This document shows, in pieces, positions 1 to 8,705 of a stretch of 64,000 nucleotides of DNA. This stretch comes from JAJNBA01 sp035512775 (GTDB lineage: Bacteria > Actinomycetota > UBA4738 > HRBIN12). The position numbers and the translations under genes are program-made. Positions within the stretch are counted from its first letter, which is position 1. Every line of letters begins with the position of its first letter. Where the stretch lies: positions 1-64,000 of the forward strand of contig DATKDI010000024.1 of assembly GCA_035512775.1 (NCBI GenBank). Reading direction: 5' to 3'. The notes under the pieces are model-generated. The model did not search any database, was not told the origin of the DNA, and saw only the letters and a list, made by a program, of their open reading frames with translations.

Positions 1-807
1 AGCGACTTCCGCGAAGGCGACCTCGTGAGCGGTGAGGGCCACGTGGTCTGTGGGCGATGCCGGAACTGCATGGCGGGCAGGCGCCACCTCTGCGCGTTCG
101 CGAAGGGCATCGGCGTGGACCGGCCCGGCGCGTTCGCCGAATACATCGCGCTCCCCATGACCAACGTCTGGCACCACGAGGGACCGATCGACCGGGACGT
201 CGCGTCCATCTTCGACCCGTTCGGCAACGCGGTGCACACGGCACTGCAGTTCCCGGTTCTCGGCGAGGACGTCCTGATCACGGGCGCCGGCCCGATCGGG
301 CTGATGGCGGCCGCGATCGTCCGGCACGCTGGCGCTCGACACGTCGTCGTCACCGACGTGAACCCCTACCGGTTGGAGCTCGCCAGGAAGATGGGCGTGA
401 CGCTCGCTCTGGACGTGCGCGAGAGCACGGTCGCGGAGACGCAGGCGAAGCTCGGCATGAAGGAAGGGTTCGACGTCGGGCTCGAGATGAGCGGGAACCC
501 GGCCGCGCTGCACGAGATGCTGGCGAACATGTCGCACGGCGCCGGGATCGCGATGCTCGGCCTCCCCGACGAGCCGATCGCCATCGACTGGAACACGGTG
601 ATCTTCGATCAGCTCACGATCCGCGGCGTCTACGGCCGGGAGATGTACGAGACCTGGTACATGATGACCGTGATGCTGCAGAGCGGTCTCGACATCACGC
701 CGGTGATCACGCATCGCTTCCCGGCCGCCCGCTTCGAGGACGCGTTCGACGCGATCCGGTCGGGCGAGACCGGGAAAGTGCTCCTGCAGTGGAGCGCGGG
801 TTCGTGA
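1..807 (+). CDS. tdh: L-threonine 3-dehydrogenase, 5'-truncated by window edge
   Basis: Zinc-dependent medium-chain dehydrogenase that oxidises L-threonine to 2-amino-3-ketobutyrate with NAD+. The frame is open from base 1, so the N-terminal part with the catalytic zinc ligands lies outside the window. Visible are the structural-zinc cysteine cluster (CGRCRNC then C, around codons 17-32), the Rossmann motif GAGPIG and the Tdh-typical DPFGNAVHTAL segment. The stop overlaps the start of kbl by 4 bp (GTGA), so the two enzymes of the threonine-to-glycine route are translationally coupled. Identification rests on family motifs plus the kbl neighbour and is strong. Confidence 0.92.
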   Translation, partial: SDFREGDLVSGEGHVVCGRCRNCMAGRRHLCAFAKGIGVDRPGAFAEYIALPMTNVWHHEGPIDRDVASIFDPFGNAVHTALQFPVLGEDVLITGAGPIGLMAAAIVRHAGARHVVVTDVNPYRLELARKMGVTLALDVRESTVAETQAKLGMKEGFDVGLEMSGNPAALHEMLANMSHGAGIAMLGLPDEPIAIDWNTVIFDQLTIRGVYGREMYETWYMMTVMLQSGLDITPVITHRFPAARFEDAFDAIRSGETGKVLLQWSAGS

Positions 808-1991
808 CGAGCGAGACCGTGCGTCCGGCGCTGGCCGAGGAGCTCGCGCAGATCCACGATGCAGGCCTCGAGAAGCCGGAGCGCGTCCTGACCTCGCCGC
901 AGCGAGCGCGGGTGGGCGTGCGCGGCCGCGACGACACGGTCCTCAACATGTGCGCGAACAACTACCTCGGTCTCGCGAACAACCCGGAGGTCGTCGCGGC
1001 CGCGCACGCCGCGATGGAGGAGTGGGGCTTCGGGCTCGCATCCGTCCGTTTCATCTGCGGGACCCAGGAGATCCACAAGGACCTGGAGGCGGCGCTCAGC
1101 GGGTTCCTGGGTACCGAGGACACGATCCTGTACTCGTCGTGCTTCGACGCGAACGGCGGACTCTTCGAGGTGCTGCTCGGCGAGCAGGACGCGGTGATCT
1201 CCGACGAGCTGAACCACGCGAGCATCATCGACGGGGTCCGGCTGTCGAAGGCACAGCGCTTCCGCTATCGCAACAACGACATGGAGGACCTCGAGGCGCA
1301 GCTCAAGGAGGCTGCGGGGGCGCGACGACGGCTGATCGCGACCGACGGCGTGTTCTCGATGGACGGCTTCCTTGCCGACCTGCCGGCGATCTGCGACCTG
1401 GCAGAACGACATGACGCGATGGTGGTGGTCGACGACTCGCACGCGGTCGGGTTCATGGGCCCCGGCGGACGCGGCACGCACGAACACCACGACGTGATGG
1501 GGCGCGTCGACATCCTGACCGGGACGATGGGCAAGGCGTTGGGGGGTGCGAGCGGCGGTTACGTGGCCGGACCGAGGGAGGTGGTGGAGCTGCTTCGCCA
1601 GCGGTCGCGCCCCTACCTGTTCTCCAACACGATCGCGCCCGCCGTGGTGGGCGGGTCGCTCAAGGCGATCGAGCTGCTGACGGCGTCGACGGAGCTCCGC
1701 GACACGCTCGAGGACAACACACGGTTCTTCCGCGGACAGATGGAGGCGGCCGGGCTCGACGTGCTCCCCGGCGAGCACCCGATCGTGCCCGTGATGCTGG
1801 GCGACGCAGCGCTCGCCGGGCGGATGGCGGAGACGATGCTCGAGAAGGGCGTCTACGTGATCGGGTTCTCCTACCCGGTGGTACCGAAGGGGAAGGCGAG
1901 GATCCGCGCACAGGTGTCGGCGGCGCACACACGCGGGGACCTCGAGTTCGCGGTCAAGGCGTTCAAGGAGTCGAAGGCCGAGTTGACCTAG
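804..1991 (+). CDS. kbl: Glycine C-acetyltransferase (2-amino-3-ketobutyrate CoA ligase)
   Basis: PLP-dependent alpha-oxoamine synthase that cleaves 2-amino-3-ketobutyrate with CoA to glycine and acetyl-CoA, completing threonine degradation begun by tdh. The 395-residue product has the normal family length. Recognisable are NMCANNYLGL near the N-terminus, the PLP-binding DDSHAVGF and the Schiff-base lysine region TMGKALGG. The GTG start at 804 overlaps the tdh stop (GTGA); an open reading frame continues far upstream, but that part is an out-of-frame shadow of tdh. Confidence 0.93.
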   Translation: MTSETVRPALAEELAQIHDAGLEKPERVLTSPQRARVGVRGRDDTVLNMCANNYLGLANNPEVVAAAHAAMEEWGFGLASVRFICGTQEIHKDLEAALSGFLGTEDTILYSSCFDANGGLFEVLLGEQDAVISDELNHASIIDGVRLSKAQRFRYRNNDMEDLEAQLKEAAGARRRLIATDGVFSMDGFLADLPAICDLAERHDAMVVVDDSHAVGFMGPGGRGTHEHHDVMGRVDILTGTMGKALGGASGGYVAGPREVVELLRQRSRPYLFSNTIAPAVVGGSLKAIELLTASTELRDTLEDNTRFFRGQMEAAGLDVLPGEHPIVPVMLGDAALAGRMAETMLEKGVYVIGFSYPVVPKGKARIRAQVSAAHTRGDLEFAVKAFKESKAELT

Positions 1992-2000
1992 CGGACCGAC

Positions 2001-2228
2001 TCAGCCCGTGTGGCGGTCGAGATGAGCGTCGAGGCGAGCTTCGAGTGCGTCGAACCTGGCGTCGATCCGTGCGCCGAGTGAATCGATGCGTGCGCCGAGC
2101 GAGTCGGTGCGTGCGCCGAGCGAGTCGATGCGGCCACCAAGCGAGTCGATGCGCGAGCCGAGGTAGAAGAGGCTACCGAGGGAGGTCGCGGCGAGAAGTC
2201 CGATCGCGGTCCACACGGCGGCGTCCAT
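2001..2228 (-). CDS. Small membrane-anchored coiled-coil protein
   Basis: Predicted 75-residue protein with one N-terminal membrane segment (AVWTAIGLLAATSLGSLFYLG) followed by a heptad-repeat helix built from repeated IDSLGAR units and a final DARFDALEARLDAHLDRH stretch. The ATG at 2228 is chosen because it places the hydrophobic segment at the N-terminus; a TACGCT box lies 8 nt upstream. Family resemblance is to short tail- or signal-anchored coiled-coil proteins of unknown role. The coding repeat is also a DNA repeat. Function unknown. Confidence 0.6.
   Translation of the reverse strand: MDAAVWTAIGLLAATSLGSLFYLGSRIDSLGGRIDSLGARTDSLGARIDSLGARIDARFDALEARLDAHLDRHTG
2078..2161 (+). repeat. Four tandem 21-bp units encoding coiled-coil heptads
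   Basis: Units at 2078-2098, 2099-2119, 2120-2140 and 2141-2161, consensus GCGAGTCGATGCG followed by TGCGCCGA, encode successive IDSLGAR heptads of the gene on the minus strand. One unit is exactly seven codons, so gain or loss of units keeps the frame and the coiled-coil phase. Confidence 0.8.
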
Positions 2229-2292
2229 ACCGTTCGAGCGTAGCATCGCGCCCTTCAACGGCACTGCGACGGATCTCATACCAAGGGAGACG

Positions 2293-2712
2293 CTACGGCA
2301 CGCCGTGGCGCTCGGGTGCGTCCGTGATCGGCTCCGGGCTGTGGAAGACCGCCTCCACGTTGTTCAGGTGCAGGTCGTTCACGAACGCTGCGTAGTAGCG
2401 GTTCGAGTACTGCGTCCAGACGCCGGGCTCACCGCGGGTGGTCGCGCCCGCGGCGAGCGCGGCCTCGAAGAAGGCGTCCACCTGCGACCGGTCCGCTGCA
2501 TCGAATGCGACGTGCGACGCGGTCGTGACCGGGTAGCCCTCGCAGATCGAGAAGTCATCGAGCTGCTGCCGACCGTACGAGATGCAGTTCGGCTCCTCGT
2601 TCAGCTCCTCGATCCCGAGCGGCGCGAGGGCCGCAGTGTAGAGGCGCCGGCTCGCCGGGAAGTCTTCGATCACGAACAGGACATGGTCCACGATGATCGA
2701 TCGCTCGGTCAT
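2293..2712 (-). CDS. VOC-family (glyoxalase/bleomycin-resistance fold) protein
   Basis: A 139-residue vicinal-oxygen-chelate protein. It starts with DHVLFVIEDFPASRRLYTAAL, the typical first beta-alpha module carrying an early His, and has a second module near ASHVAFDAADRSQVDAFFEAAL, ending in the VEAVFHSPEP strand where a metal-ligand glutamate is normally found. Start ATG at 2712 gives a full-length domain; the longer open frame upstream overlaps the divergent cupin gene. Substrate cannot be told from sequence. Confidence 0.8.
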   Translation of the reverse strand: MTERSIIVDHVLFVIEDFPASRRLYTAALAPLGIEELNEEPNCISYGRQQLDDFSICEGYPVTTASHVAFDAADRSQVDAFFEAALAAGATTRGEPGVWTQYSNRYYAAFVNDLHLNNVEAVFHSPEPITDAPERHGVP

Positions 2713-2791
2713 GACGCCTCCTCGATCCGGCTCGGCTCGGTCGGCCCGCCCTCGTTTGGCTGCCCCGGCCCGATGCGGGAGGATGCTACCC

Positions 2792-3310
2792 ATGCCCCAC
2801 TCGGTCGGCGACCTCGCGGAAGTCCTGGACAATCTCGGCGTCTTCGCGATGCACCCCGAGGAGGTCCTCGCGCTCTGTCCCTCCGGGTTCCGCCGGGTCC
2901 CGATCACGCAGGGGGACGAGTTCTACCTGTCGCTCCAAGGGTTCACGGCGAACCAGCCCGCCTACGCGCACACGCATCCGGACTCCGAGGAGTGGGTGGT
3001 CGTGCTCGAGGGCGCCGGCAAGGCGCTGCTCGCGGACAACCCGGTTCCGCTCGAAGGGAGCCTCGTGATCGGCCGAGCGACGGCCCATCCCCATGGCTTC
3101 GTGAGCGGCGACGGACCGCTGACGCTCCTGTCGATCCAGCTGCCTCGGCCGTCGGAGCCGGCAACGACCTGGGATCAGCCGGGCGAGACCACCGACCCCA
3201 TCGACTGCGCATCCGGCGGAACGTGCCGGCGATGCCACCGCTGCGGTGGGCACAGCCTGAACTTCCGGGGCCGGGGCTTCGTCTGCGAGAACTGCACGCT
3301 CGAGTTCTGA
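2792..3310 (+). CDS. Cupin-domain protein with C-terminal zinc ribbon
   Basis: The first ~125 residues form a cupin barrel with the metal-binding pattern HTHPDSEEW and a second His region (ATAHPHGF). The last ~30 residues hold a CxxC-x-CxxC style zinc ribbon (TCRRCHRCGG then CENC). ATG at 2792 is preceded by a GGGAGG ribosome site at normal distance. The combination suggests a small-molecule-binding or sugar-isomerase-like protein with a zinc-stabilised tail; substrate unknown. Divergent from the VOC gene. Confidence 0.75.
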   Translation: MPHSVGDLAEVLDNLGVFAMHPEEVLALCPSGFRRVPITQGDEFYLSLQGFTANQPAYAHTHPDSEEWVVVLEGAGKALLADNPVPLEGSLVIGRATAHPHGFVSGDGPLTLLSIQLPRPSEPATTWDQPGETTDPIDCASGGTCRRCHRCGGHSLNFRGRGFVCENCTLEF

Positions 3311-3841
3311 TCAGCCTCCGGACGAACGCTCCTCTGCCAGCCGGGCGAGGTTCGCCAGCTGCTTGCGATCCGCTCGGTTCACATAAACCTTGAACACCGA
3401 GCGCACAACGGGCTGCAGCCAGTACGGCACGTAGTTCACGCGCTCGATCGTCTCGGTGTAGGTGATCCGCGATCCCTCGCCTTCGGGCGCGATGTCGTAC
3501 CGGTGCACGAAGTGGGCGTCCCACGGCTTCCCGCGCTTGCGATCGAGGTGGGAGTCGGTCTCGATCACGAACGTCGTCGGACCGGACGCCATCGTCACCT
3601 CCGAGCGGTCGTGGAACGTGCCGTTGTCGGCGGAGCCGGAGGACGTGAACGAGGTCCCGACCCCCGCCGGCCCCTCGGGAGCATCGATCGACAGGAGCTT
3701 GAAGGTCTCGCTGCTCGCGCGCTCACCCGACCAGTCCAGATGGTTCCGGAGATCCGCGATCGTGTCGTAGACGACCTGCGGCGACGCGGCCGACGTCACC
3801 GAGGTCTGGGTCGGGTAGCCGAGCGGTCGATCCGCGGCCAT
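3311..3841 (-). CDS. SRPBCC (START-like) domain protein
   Basis: A 176-residue polyketide-cyclase/START-like protein: it opens with a short strand and the VVYDTIADLRNHLDW helix-strand typical of the fold, has the internal VIETDSHLDRK strand pair and a long C-terminal helix (VVRSVFKVYVNRADRKQLANLARLAEE). Such proteins bind hydrophobic ligands. ATG at 3841 lies 8 bp downstream of the stop of the membrane-protein gene read on the same strand, so the two are probably one transcript. Confidence 0.75.
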   Translation of the reverse strand: MAADRPLGYPTQTSVTSAASPQVVYDTIADLRNHLDWSGERASSETFKLLSIDAPEGPAGVGTSFTSSGSADNGTFHDRSEVTMASGPTTFVIETDSHLDRKRGKPWDAHFVHRYDIAPEGEGSRITYTETIERVNYVPYWLQPVVRSVFKVYVNRADRKQLANLARLAEERSSGG

Positions 3842-3849
3842 AAAGACGC

Positions 3850-4458
3850 CTACGAAGAGAAGCCGCGCGGGAGGCGGACGTGGTCCTCCTCGGACTCCTC
3901 CCAGACCTCCTCGACGTTCTCGACGTTGAAGCCGTACTCGAACACGAGCGTCCCGCCGTAGGCCGCGCCGAGGAGCACGAGACCGGCCGAGATGAGCGAC
4001 AGGACGAGCCACGAGAGCTGGGTCTGGCCGAGCTCGAAGTTGGGGATCCGCAGTAGAAGGAGGCCGATGGCCGTCACGATCTGGGCGACGACCATCACGG
4101 TCGCGTGCCAGTTGATCGTTCGCCAGACCTGCGTGTGCTTGGCGCGGCCGATCGGCCCGCTCTTCCGATCGCGAGGGATGCCCTTCCACCAGTCGAAGAA
4201 CCCGGTGATCACCGCGAGGAGGCCGATCGCGTATCCGGCGACCATCACGAACGTGGCGGCCACGAAGAAGTCGCGCGCCTTCGGGTCCGAGGAAGCCGAG
4301 AAGTATGAGATCAGGTCGAACACCGCGGCGAGCGTGTAGCAGACGATCGGGAAGTCGGTGAGGGGCGGGTGGAATGGCTTCCCGGTGAAGCCGCGCACGC
4401 CCTGGAAGCGGCGTCCCTTCAGCGACAGCGTCGGACGGATCGAATAGATCCTCGGCAT
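3850..4458 (-). CDS. Multi-pass membrane protein, DUF2231-like
   Basis: About 202 residues with four hydrophobic segments after a basic N-terminus; the opening HPPLTDFPIVCYTLAAVFDL resembles the DUF2231 signature (HP...FPIA...D). A charged acidic tail follows the last membrane span. ATG at 4458 follows a GGGAGGAAATC ribosome site. First gene of an apparent two-gene operon with the SRPBCC gene. Function unknown. Confidence 0.65.
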   Translation of the reverse strand: MPRIYSIRPTLSLKGRRFQGVRGFTGKPFHPPLTDFPIVCYTLAAVFDLISYFSASSDPKARDFFVAATFVMVAGYAIGLLAVITGFFDWWKGIPRDRKSGPIGRAKHTQVWRTINWHATVMVVAQIVTAIGLLLLRIPNFELGQTQLSWLVLSLISAGLVLLGAAYGGTLVFEYGFNVENVEEVWEESEEDHVRLPRGFSS

Positions 4459-4629
4459 GATTTCCTCCCTCGTTCGGCTGGCCGCGAGGGGGCGCGGGGA
4501 GCCCCTCGGCATCCAGCATCATGCCACGAGGATGGGTGTGCTCGGCACGGCCGTCGATGTGCCCGGCTTGCCCGCGATGCCTCCGGCGGCTAGGGTCCGC
4601 GTCCGGGACTCAGAGAGGGGCCGCTCCTG

Positions 4630-5145
4630 ATGGACACCTACATGGTCGTGCTGCGGGTCGTGCACATCCTGGCGGGGGTCTTCTGGGTGGGCGCCGCCTT
4701 GACGACGCTGCTCTTCATCCAGCCGACGGCGCGCGAACTGGGTCCGGCGGCCGGGCCGTTCATGATGCATCTCGCCGGACGCAAGCGCTTGATCGACTAC
4801 GTGTTGAGCGCTGCCGGCCTCACCGTCCTCGCCGGACTCCTCATGTACTGGCGCGTCTCGGGCGGTCTCGACCCGGACTGGATCGCTTCCGCCCCGGGGA
4901 TCTCGCTCACGATCGGGGCGCTCTGCGCGATCGCCGCCTTCGCGATCGGTGGCTCGATCGTCCGGCCCGGGATCATGGCCACTGTCGCGATCGGACGCGC
5001 GGTCGCTGCCAGCGACGGCGCTCCCACACCCGAGCAAGCGGCTCAGATGCAAGCGATCCAGCGTCGTTCGATAGCCGCCGGCAAAGCGATCGTCCCGCTG
5101 CTGCTCGTCGCCGTGATCGGGATGGCCGCCGCGCGGTATCTGTAG
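4630..5145 (+). CDS. DUF2269-like four-helix membrane protein
   Basis: 171 residues, four hydrophobic helices; starts with YMVVLRVVHILAGVFWVGAALTT, the HIL..FWVG pattern of DUF2269/CopD-like integral membrane proteins in which a first-helix His may bind haem or metal. A 40-residue hydrophilic loop rich in AQMQAIQRR precedes the last helix. A related gene occurs at 37243-37713. Role unknown. Confidence 0.65.
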   Translation: MDTYMVVLRVVHILAGVFWVGAALTTLLFIQPTARELGPAAGPFMMHLAGRKRLIDYVLSAAGLTVLAGLLMYWRVSGGLDPDWIASAPGISLTIGALCAIAAFAIGGSIVRPGIMATVAIGRAVAASDGAPTPEQAAQMQAIQRRSIAAGKAIVPLLLVAVIGMAAARYL

Positions 5146-5277
5146 CAACCACGCTCGCGGCCGCACTACGCCGAGTCACCCTCCTCCGCACTCTGAACGG
5201 TGGACAGGTGACACCCACCTCCCGGCGTGGTTGTCGTGCCCCCGCCTCTTCCGATTCCGGCCTGAGGGCGCCGACAG

Positions 5278-5937
5278 TCAGGGGCGGCGGAGCCGTGGGA
5301 AGAACCTGCCGGTGCGCGCGGCATATGCGTCGTAGTCGGCCCCGTATCGACCGCGCATCTCGGCCTCCTCCTCCCGAGCCCACGTGGTGATGAACTTCGG
5401 CCCCCAGAGGGTGTTGTAGGAGATCAAGACGAGCACGGCGAGGTAGTTCAGCGTCAAGAGGAACAGTCCGACGGGGAGCAGCAGGAACTGGAGGTAGAAG
5501 GGATGCCGCACGTACCGGTGAAGGCCTGTCGTCATGAGCTGTCGCTCATCGGCTCCCAACCGATAGACCCGAACGGCGAGCTTCCTCCCCACCCCGATCA
5601 GGATGGCCAGGCTTCCGACGGAGATGACGATCCCCACGATCTGGAGCGCGAGATCCGGCCCCGCGAAGAACGAGAGGTCGCGAGAGTAGAGGACACCGAT
5701 CCCGCCGAACAGACCGTCGACGACGAACACGAGCGGGATGCCGATGGTGACCGTCATCGCCGCGACGTGCCAGACGCGGGTCCCGACGCTCTCCACTTCG
5801 GAGCGCTCCCGATCGACCTCCCGGTGTCTCGCCTCCGTTCGGCGAGTGTCCTCCCAGCGCACGATCAGCAGCCAGAAGAACCCCACGGCTCCCCAGATGA
5901 CCGCGATGAGCACCGCAACGGTCTTGACAGGCAACAC
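5278..5937 (-). CDS. Isoprenylcysteine carboxyl methyltransferase-family membrane enzyme
   Basis: Multi-pass protein whose C-terminal third carries the ICMT/phospholipid-methyltransferase signature: LMTTGLHRYVRHPFYLQFLLLPVG then EEEAEMRGRYGADYDAYAARTGRFFPRL, which binds SAM. GTG at 5937 lies 4 bp after the stop of the upstream PPOX gene on the same strand, implying coupling; a longer frame start at 5994 would overlap that gene. Substrate unknown. Confidence 0.78.
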   Translation of the reverse strand: MLPVKTVAVLIAVIWGAVGFFWLLIVRWEDTRRTEARHREVDRERSEVESVGTRVWHVAAMTVTIGIPLVFVVDGLFGGIGVLYSRDLSFFAGPDLALQIVGIVISVGSLAILIGVGRKLAVRVYRLGADERQLMTTGLHRYVRHPFYLQFLLLPVGLFLLTLNYLAVLVLISYNTLWGPKFITTWAREEEAEMRGRYGADYDAYAARTGRFFPRLRRP

Positions 5938-5941
5938 GACG

Positions 5942-6373
5942 TCAGGAGCCCATCTCGTCGTTCTCGTCGGCGAAGTCCCAAACACGCAGATCACCGAGTT
6001 CCAGTCGGATGATCACGGGGTTGCCGTCCGATCCCACGTAGGCGGCGCCCTTCTCCGGACCGATGTACCTGCTCGCGATCCGCACCGCAGTCTCGTGCGC
6101 GCCGCCCTCGAGGATCCTGGCGGCACCTCGCACCTCGACCCCACGGAGCGGGGGCTCCGACTCGGCGACGAGGATCGACGCGCGAGGGTCACGTCGGATG
6201 TGTCGCGCCTTCACGTCGTCGGCCCCGACCCACACGTCGAATCCGCCGTCGCGCCATTCGTGCCATACCGGTGAGAGGAGGACGGTGCCGTCCTTCCGAA
6301 GCGTGCCAAGCACGGCGACGAGAGGCTCGTCGAGGAAGCCATCCAGGTCCTCGACGCTCAGGTCCGTGCGCAC
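5942..6373 (-). CDS. PPOX-fold (pyridoxamine 5'-phosphate oxidase-like) protein
   Basis: 143-residue split-barrel flavin/F420-binding protein: LDEPLVAVLGTLRKDGTVLLSPVWHEW is the conserved first hairpin, followed by the KARHIRRDPRASILVAE motif. GTG at 6373 lies exactly 6 nt after a TAGGGT -10 box (6380-6385), so the mRNA is probably leaderless, which fixes the start. Probably cofactor F420- or FMN-dependent; substrate unknown. Confidence 0.82.
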   Translation of the reverse strand: MRTDLSVEDLDGFLDEPLVAVLGTLRKDGTVLLSPVWHEWRDGGFDVWVGADDVKARHIRRDPRASILVAESEPPLRGVEVRGAARILEGGAHETAVRIASRYIGPEKGAAYVGSDGNPVIIRLELGDLRVWDFADENDEMGS

Positions 6374-6382
6374 GACCGAACC

Positions 6383-7501
6383 CTATCGAGGCGCGCCGCC
6401 ACGGAGGAGCCTCGTCTCCAGCCCCACCTCGCGCCCGAAGAAGCGACCGAGGTCCGACGTCTCAAAGCTCAGCGCACGCCCGTCGGCGCGCTTCGGCTCT
6501 TCGTAGAGATGGACCTCCACATCGATACGGGTCCGCGCGATCGTGCGTCGCCAGTGGCCGCCGATCCGGGCGTTCAACAGGATCCCGCCGGTGGGAACGG
6601 GACCCCCGGTCGCGCCGCTCCACGCGGCGCGCGCGCTCTCCAACCGAGGATCGCGGAAGGATCGGGACTCGCTGAAACCGACGACGAGCTCGTCGTAGGT
6701 CTGGAGCAGGTGGGCGCCGCCAGCCGGCGGCGGAGGAGGCTCGTCGGCCGCGACCGACCAGAACACGATCCCGTCGATCGTCTCGCCCCGCACCTCATCA
6801 CCGAGCATCTCCAGCGCCTTGCGGATGTCGGCCATGGTGAAGCCCGACCACCAGTTCATGTCCTTCACGGTCGCGGGCCCCTGGCTCCTCAGGTAGCGCC
6901 GCGCGAGCTCGACCATCGCGTCGTCGCGGTCGAACCGGCGCCCCTTCGGCACGCGTTCGTCCAGGAGGGCGTACGTCTGCTGCTTCCCCGCGAGCCCGCC
7001 GCTGCCGATCACAGCCTCGAGCTCGCAGTGCATGAGGATGTACGGTAGCCGCTGGCCCTCCCGGTTGATGCCCGCATCGTCGAGGACTGCACCGATCTCG
7101 TTCCGGGTCAGGCGGTTGCCACCCTCGAGGGCCGAGACGATGATCGCTGCGGCGCGAGCCCGTGTCCGCTCGTCGAGCCCGAGGTCGCGATACCGCCCGG
7201 CATTCCCCTGCTGCACACGCGGACCGCTGATCGCGAGCAGCCAACGGATGTCGTCGCGAGCGACGAGATGCCATGTGGGCCGAAGCACATGGGTCCGGAC
7301 GATCGAGCCCGCGGTCACAGCCTCCTCGACGTCCGCATCGACGAGCCCGGTCGACCGCTGTCCGATCGACCATTTCGCCTGGCCGTACTCCTGCGCTTGC
7401 ATCGCCAGGTGCCACCCGACGACCTCCTCCGGCGTGTCGAAGCCGTCCCCCGTGAGTCGCGAGTTGGCGATCCGGCGCCGCGAGAGATCGAGAGGCTTCA
7501 T
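6383..7501 (-). CDS. Winged-helix protein of the AlkZ-like (HTH_42) family
   Basis: 372 residues matching the winged-helix DNA-binding family that includes the DNA glycosylases AlkZ/YcaQ. The N-terminal region contains LAMQAQEYGQ, fitting the QxQ catalytic motif known in AlkZ-like enzymes, and HVLRPTWHLVARDDIRWLL, a hallmark of the family. Repair of bulky or crosslinked alkylated bases is the likely role by family; this is inference. The ATG overlaps the stop of the RidA gene by 4 bp (ATGA). Confidence 0.78.
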   Translation of the reverse strand: MKPLDLSRRRIANSRLTGDGFDTPEEVVGWHLAMQAQEYGQAKWSIGQRSTGLVDADVEEAVTAGSIVRTHVLRPTWHLVARDDIRWLLAISGPRVQQGNAGRYRDLGLDERTRARAAAIIVSALEGGNRLTRNEIGAVLDDAGINREGQRLPYILMHCELEAVIGSGGLAGKQQTYALLDERVPKGRRFDRDDAMVELARRYLRSQGPATVKDMNWWSGFTMADIRKALEMLGDEVRGETIDGIVFWSVAADEPPPPPAGGAHLLQTYDELVVGFSESRSFRDPRLESARAAWSGATGGPVPTGGILLNARIGGHWRRTIARTRIDVEVHLYEEPKRADGRALSFETSDLGRFFGREVGLETRLLRGGAPR

Positions 7502-7908
7502 CCAGGGCTGCGGTCGTCTGCCACGACGGCGATCGCCTCGATCTCGACGAGCTGTCCGCGGTACCCGAGGAGCGCGACACCCACCAGGGTGGACGGGGCG
7601 GGCGCGAGTGGCGAGCGCTGCACCACCTCCCAGACCTGCGACTGCCTCTCATCGGATCCGCCGACTACGTACACGGTCGTTTTCACGACGTCGGCCGGGG
7701 TCGCGCCTCCGGCCTCGAGCTGACGCAGCAGGTTCGTGAGCACCTGCTCGGCCTGCGCCTCCGCGTCCTCAGGACCGACGATCTCGCCGCGTTCGTCGAG
7801 CGGCACGGCGCCCGCGGTGAATACCAGTCGCGCGCCCGAGGCCACCGCGACGTGCGAGTATCCGGGCGGCTCGGCGAGACCCTCGACGTTCCGGCGCTCG
7901 ATACCCAC
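7498..7908 (-). CDS. RidA/YjgF family protein
   Basis: 136-residue RidA-fold protein (GARLVFTAGAVPLDERGEIVG, TPADVVKTTVYVV, PAPSTLVGVALLGYRGQLVEIEAIAV). The canonical RidA arginine (R105 in the SxRxxV motif) is not present in the equivalent STLVGVA stretch, so it may not deaminate enamines. GTG at 7908 follows a TAGACT box by 8 nt. First gene of an operon with the AlkZ-like gene. Confidence 0.82.
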   Translation of the reverse strand: MGIERRNVEGLAEPPGYSHVAVASGARLVFTAGAVPLDERGEIVGPEDAEAQAEQVLTNLLRQLEAGGATPADVVKTTVYVVGGSDERQSQVWEVVQRSPLAPAPSTLVGVALLGYRGQLVEIEAIAVVADDRSPG

Positions 7909-8145
7909 GACGCGGGAGTCTAGGGGCCGACCAAGACGCTCTACCGGATCAGACCCTTCCTGGAGAAAGGTGGTCTCCGGGAGATCCGGCTGCGGGAGCG
8001 ACGAGCAGCTGACGACACCGGCAGCCCGGCGTGACCCAACTGGACTGGCCGCAGCGCGTGACGTCCTCCGGCGAGATCGCGTTGAGATGCCCGAGGGTTC
8101 AGGGATGTCCCTCGACTGGGCTGCAAGCGGACGAGCTTCGAGGGC
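7909..8145. other. Intergenic stretch, no supported gene
   Basis: No reading frame here resembles a known protein or carries a start signal. It separates two genes read leftwards (the RidA and truncated haemoglobin genes). Confidence 0.4.
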
Positions 8146-8577
8146 TCAGGCCGGAGCCATCGATCCCTCGGTCACTTCCCCTTTGTGCGCCGCGAAGGCT
8201 GCCAGGACCTCATCCTTCTCACGCGAAGGAACCCCGAAGTGATCGAGCGTGCGTCCCAACTCGGCCGCTACCTCATCGAACTCCGCGGGGGAGATGTGAA
8301 GGTCGCGATGGGCCTCTTCCAGTCCGAGGGCGGTGCTTCCTGGCTTCGTGGCAGTGAACGAGAGGGGTCCACCGGCGACGTTGCAGACCCACAACGTGCG
8401 CATGAACTTCAGACCCGGCAGCCTGTCGAGCTGGTTGGTATGCCACTCACGAAGCTCAGGGTTCTTCGATGCTTGGCCGACTTCGGCGTTCTGGACGACC
8501 GCATCGCTGAAGTGCTCGATCACCGCGGCGATCGCGAACACGCCACCCAATCGTTCGTACAAGCTCGGCTCTGCCAT
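8146..8577 (-). CDS. Group I truncated haemoglobin
   Basis: 143 residues. SLYERLGG at the N-terminus is the group I trHb opening, TNQLDRLPGLKF lies in the E-helix region, and the EAHRDLHISPAEFDEV segment holds the proximal (F8) haem-ligand His. Binds haem and small gaseous ligands (O2 or NO). A GGAGGGC ribosome site precedes the ATG. Confidence 0.88.
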   Translation of the reverse strand: MAEPSLYERLGGVFAIAAVIEHFSDAVVQNAEVGQASKNPELREWHTNQLDRLPGLKFMRTLWVCNVAGGPLSFTATKPGSTALGLEEAHRDLHISPAEFDEVAAELGRTLDHFGVPSREKDEVLAAFAAHKGEVTEGSMAPA

Positions 8578-8705
8578 GCCAGTGCCCTCCTCTTCGTTCC
8601 ACGTCCCGTGCGGACCGTCACGTATCGAGAAGGTCTACGTATGGCACCTGGGGGCGGTTCGCGTCTCCCATACTCCACGCGCGGATCACGGAGGAGGACA
8701 GACGA

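Noticed and set aside
7941..8126. Small minus-strand frame after the truncated haemoglobin gene
   Set aside because: Arg/Ser-rich, no ribosome site or TANNNT box, no family resemblance.
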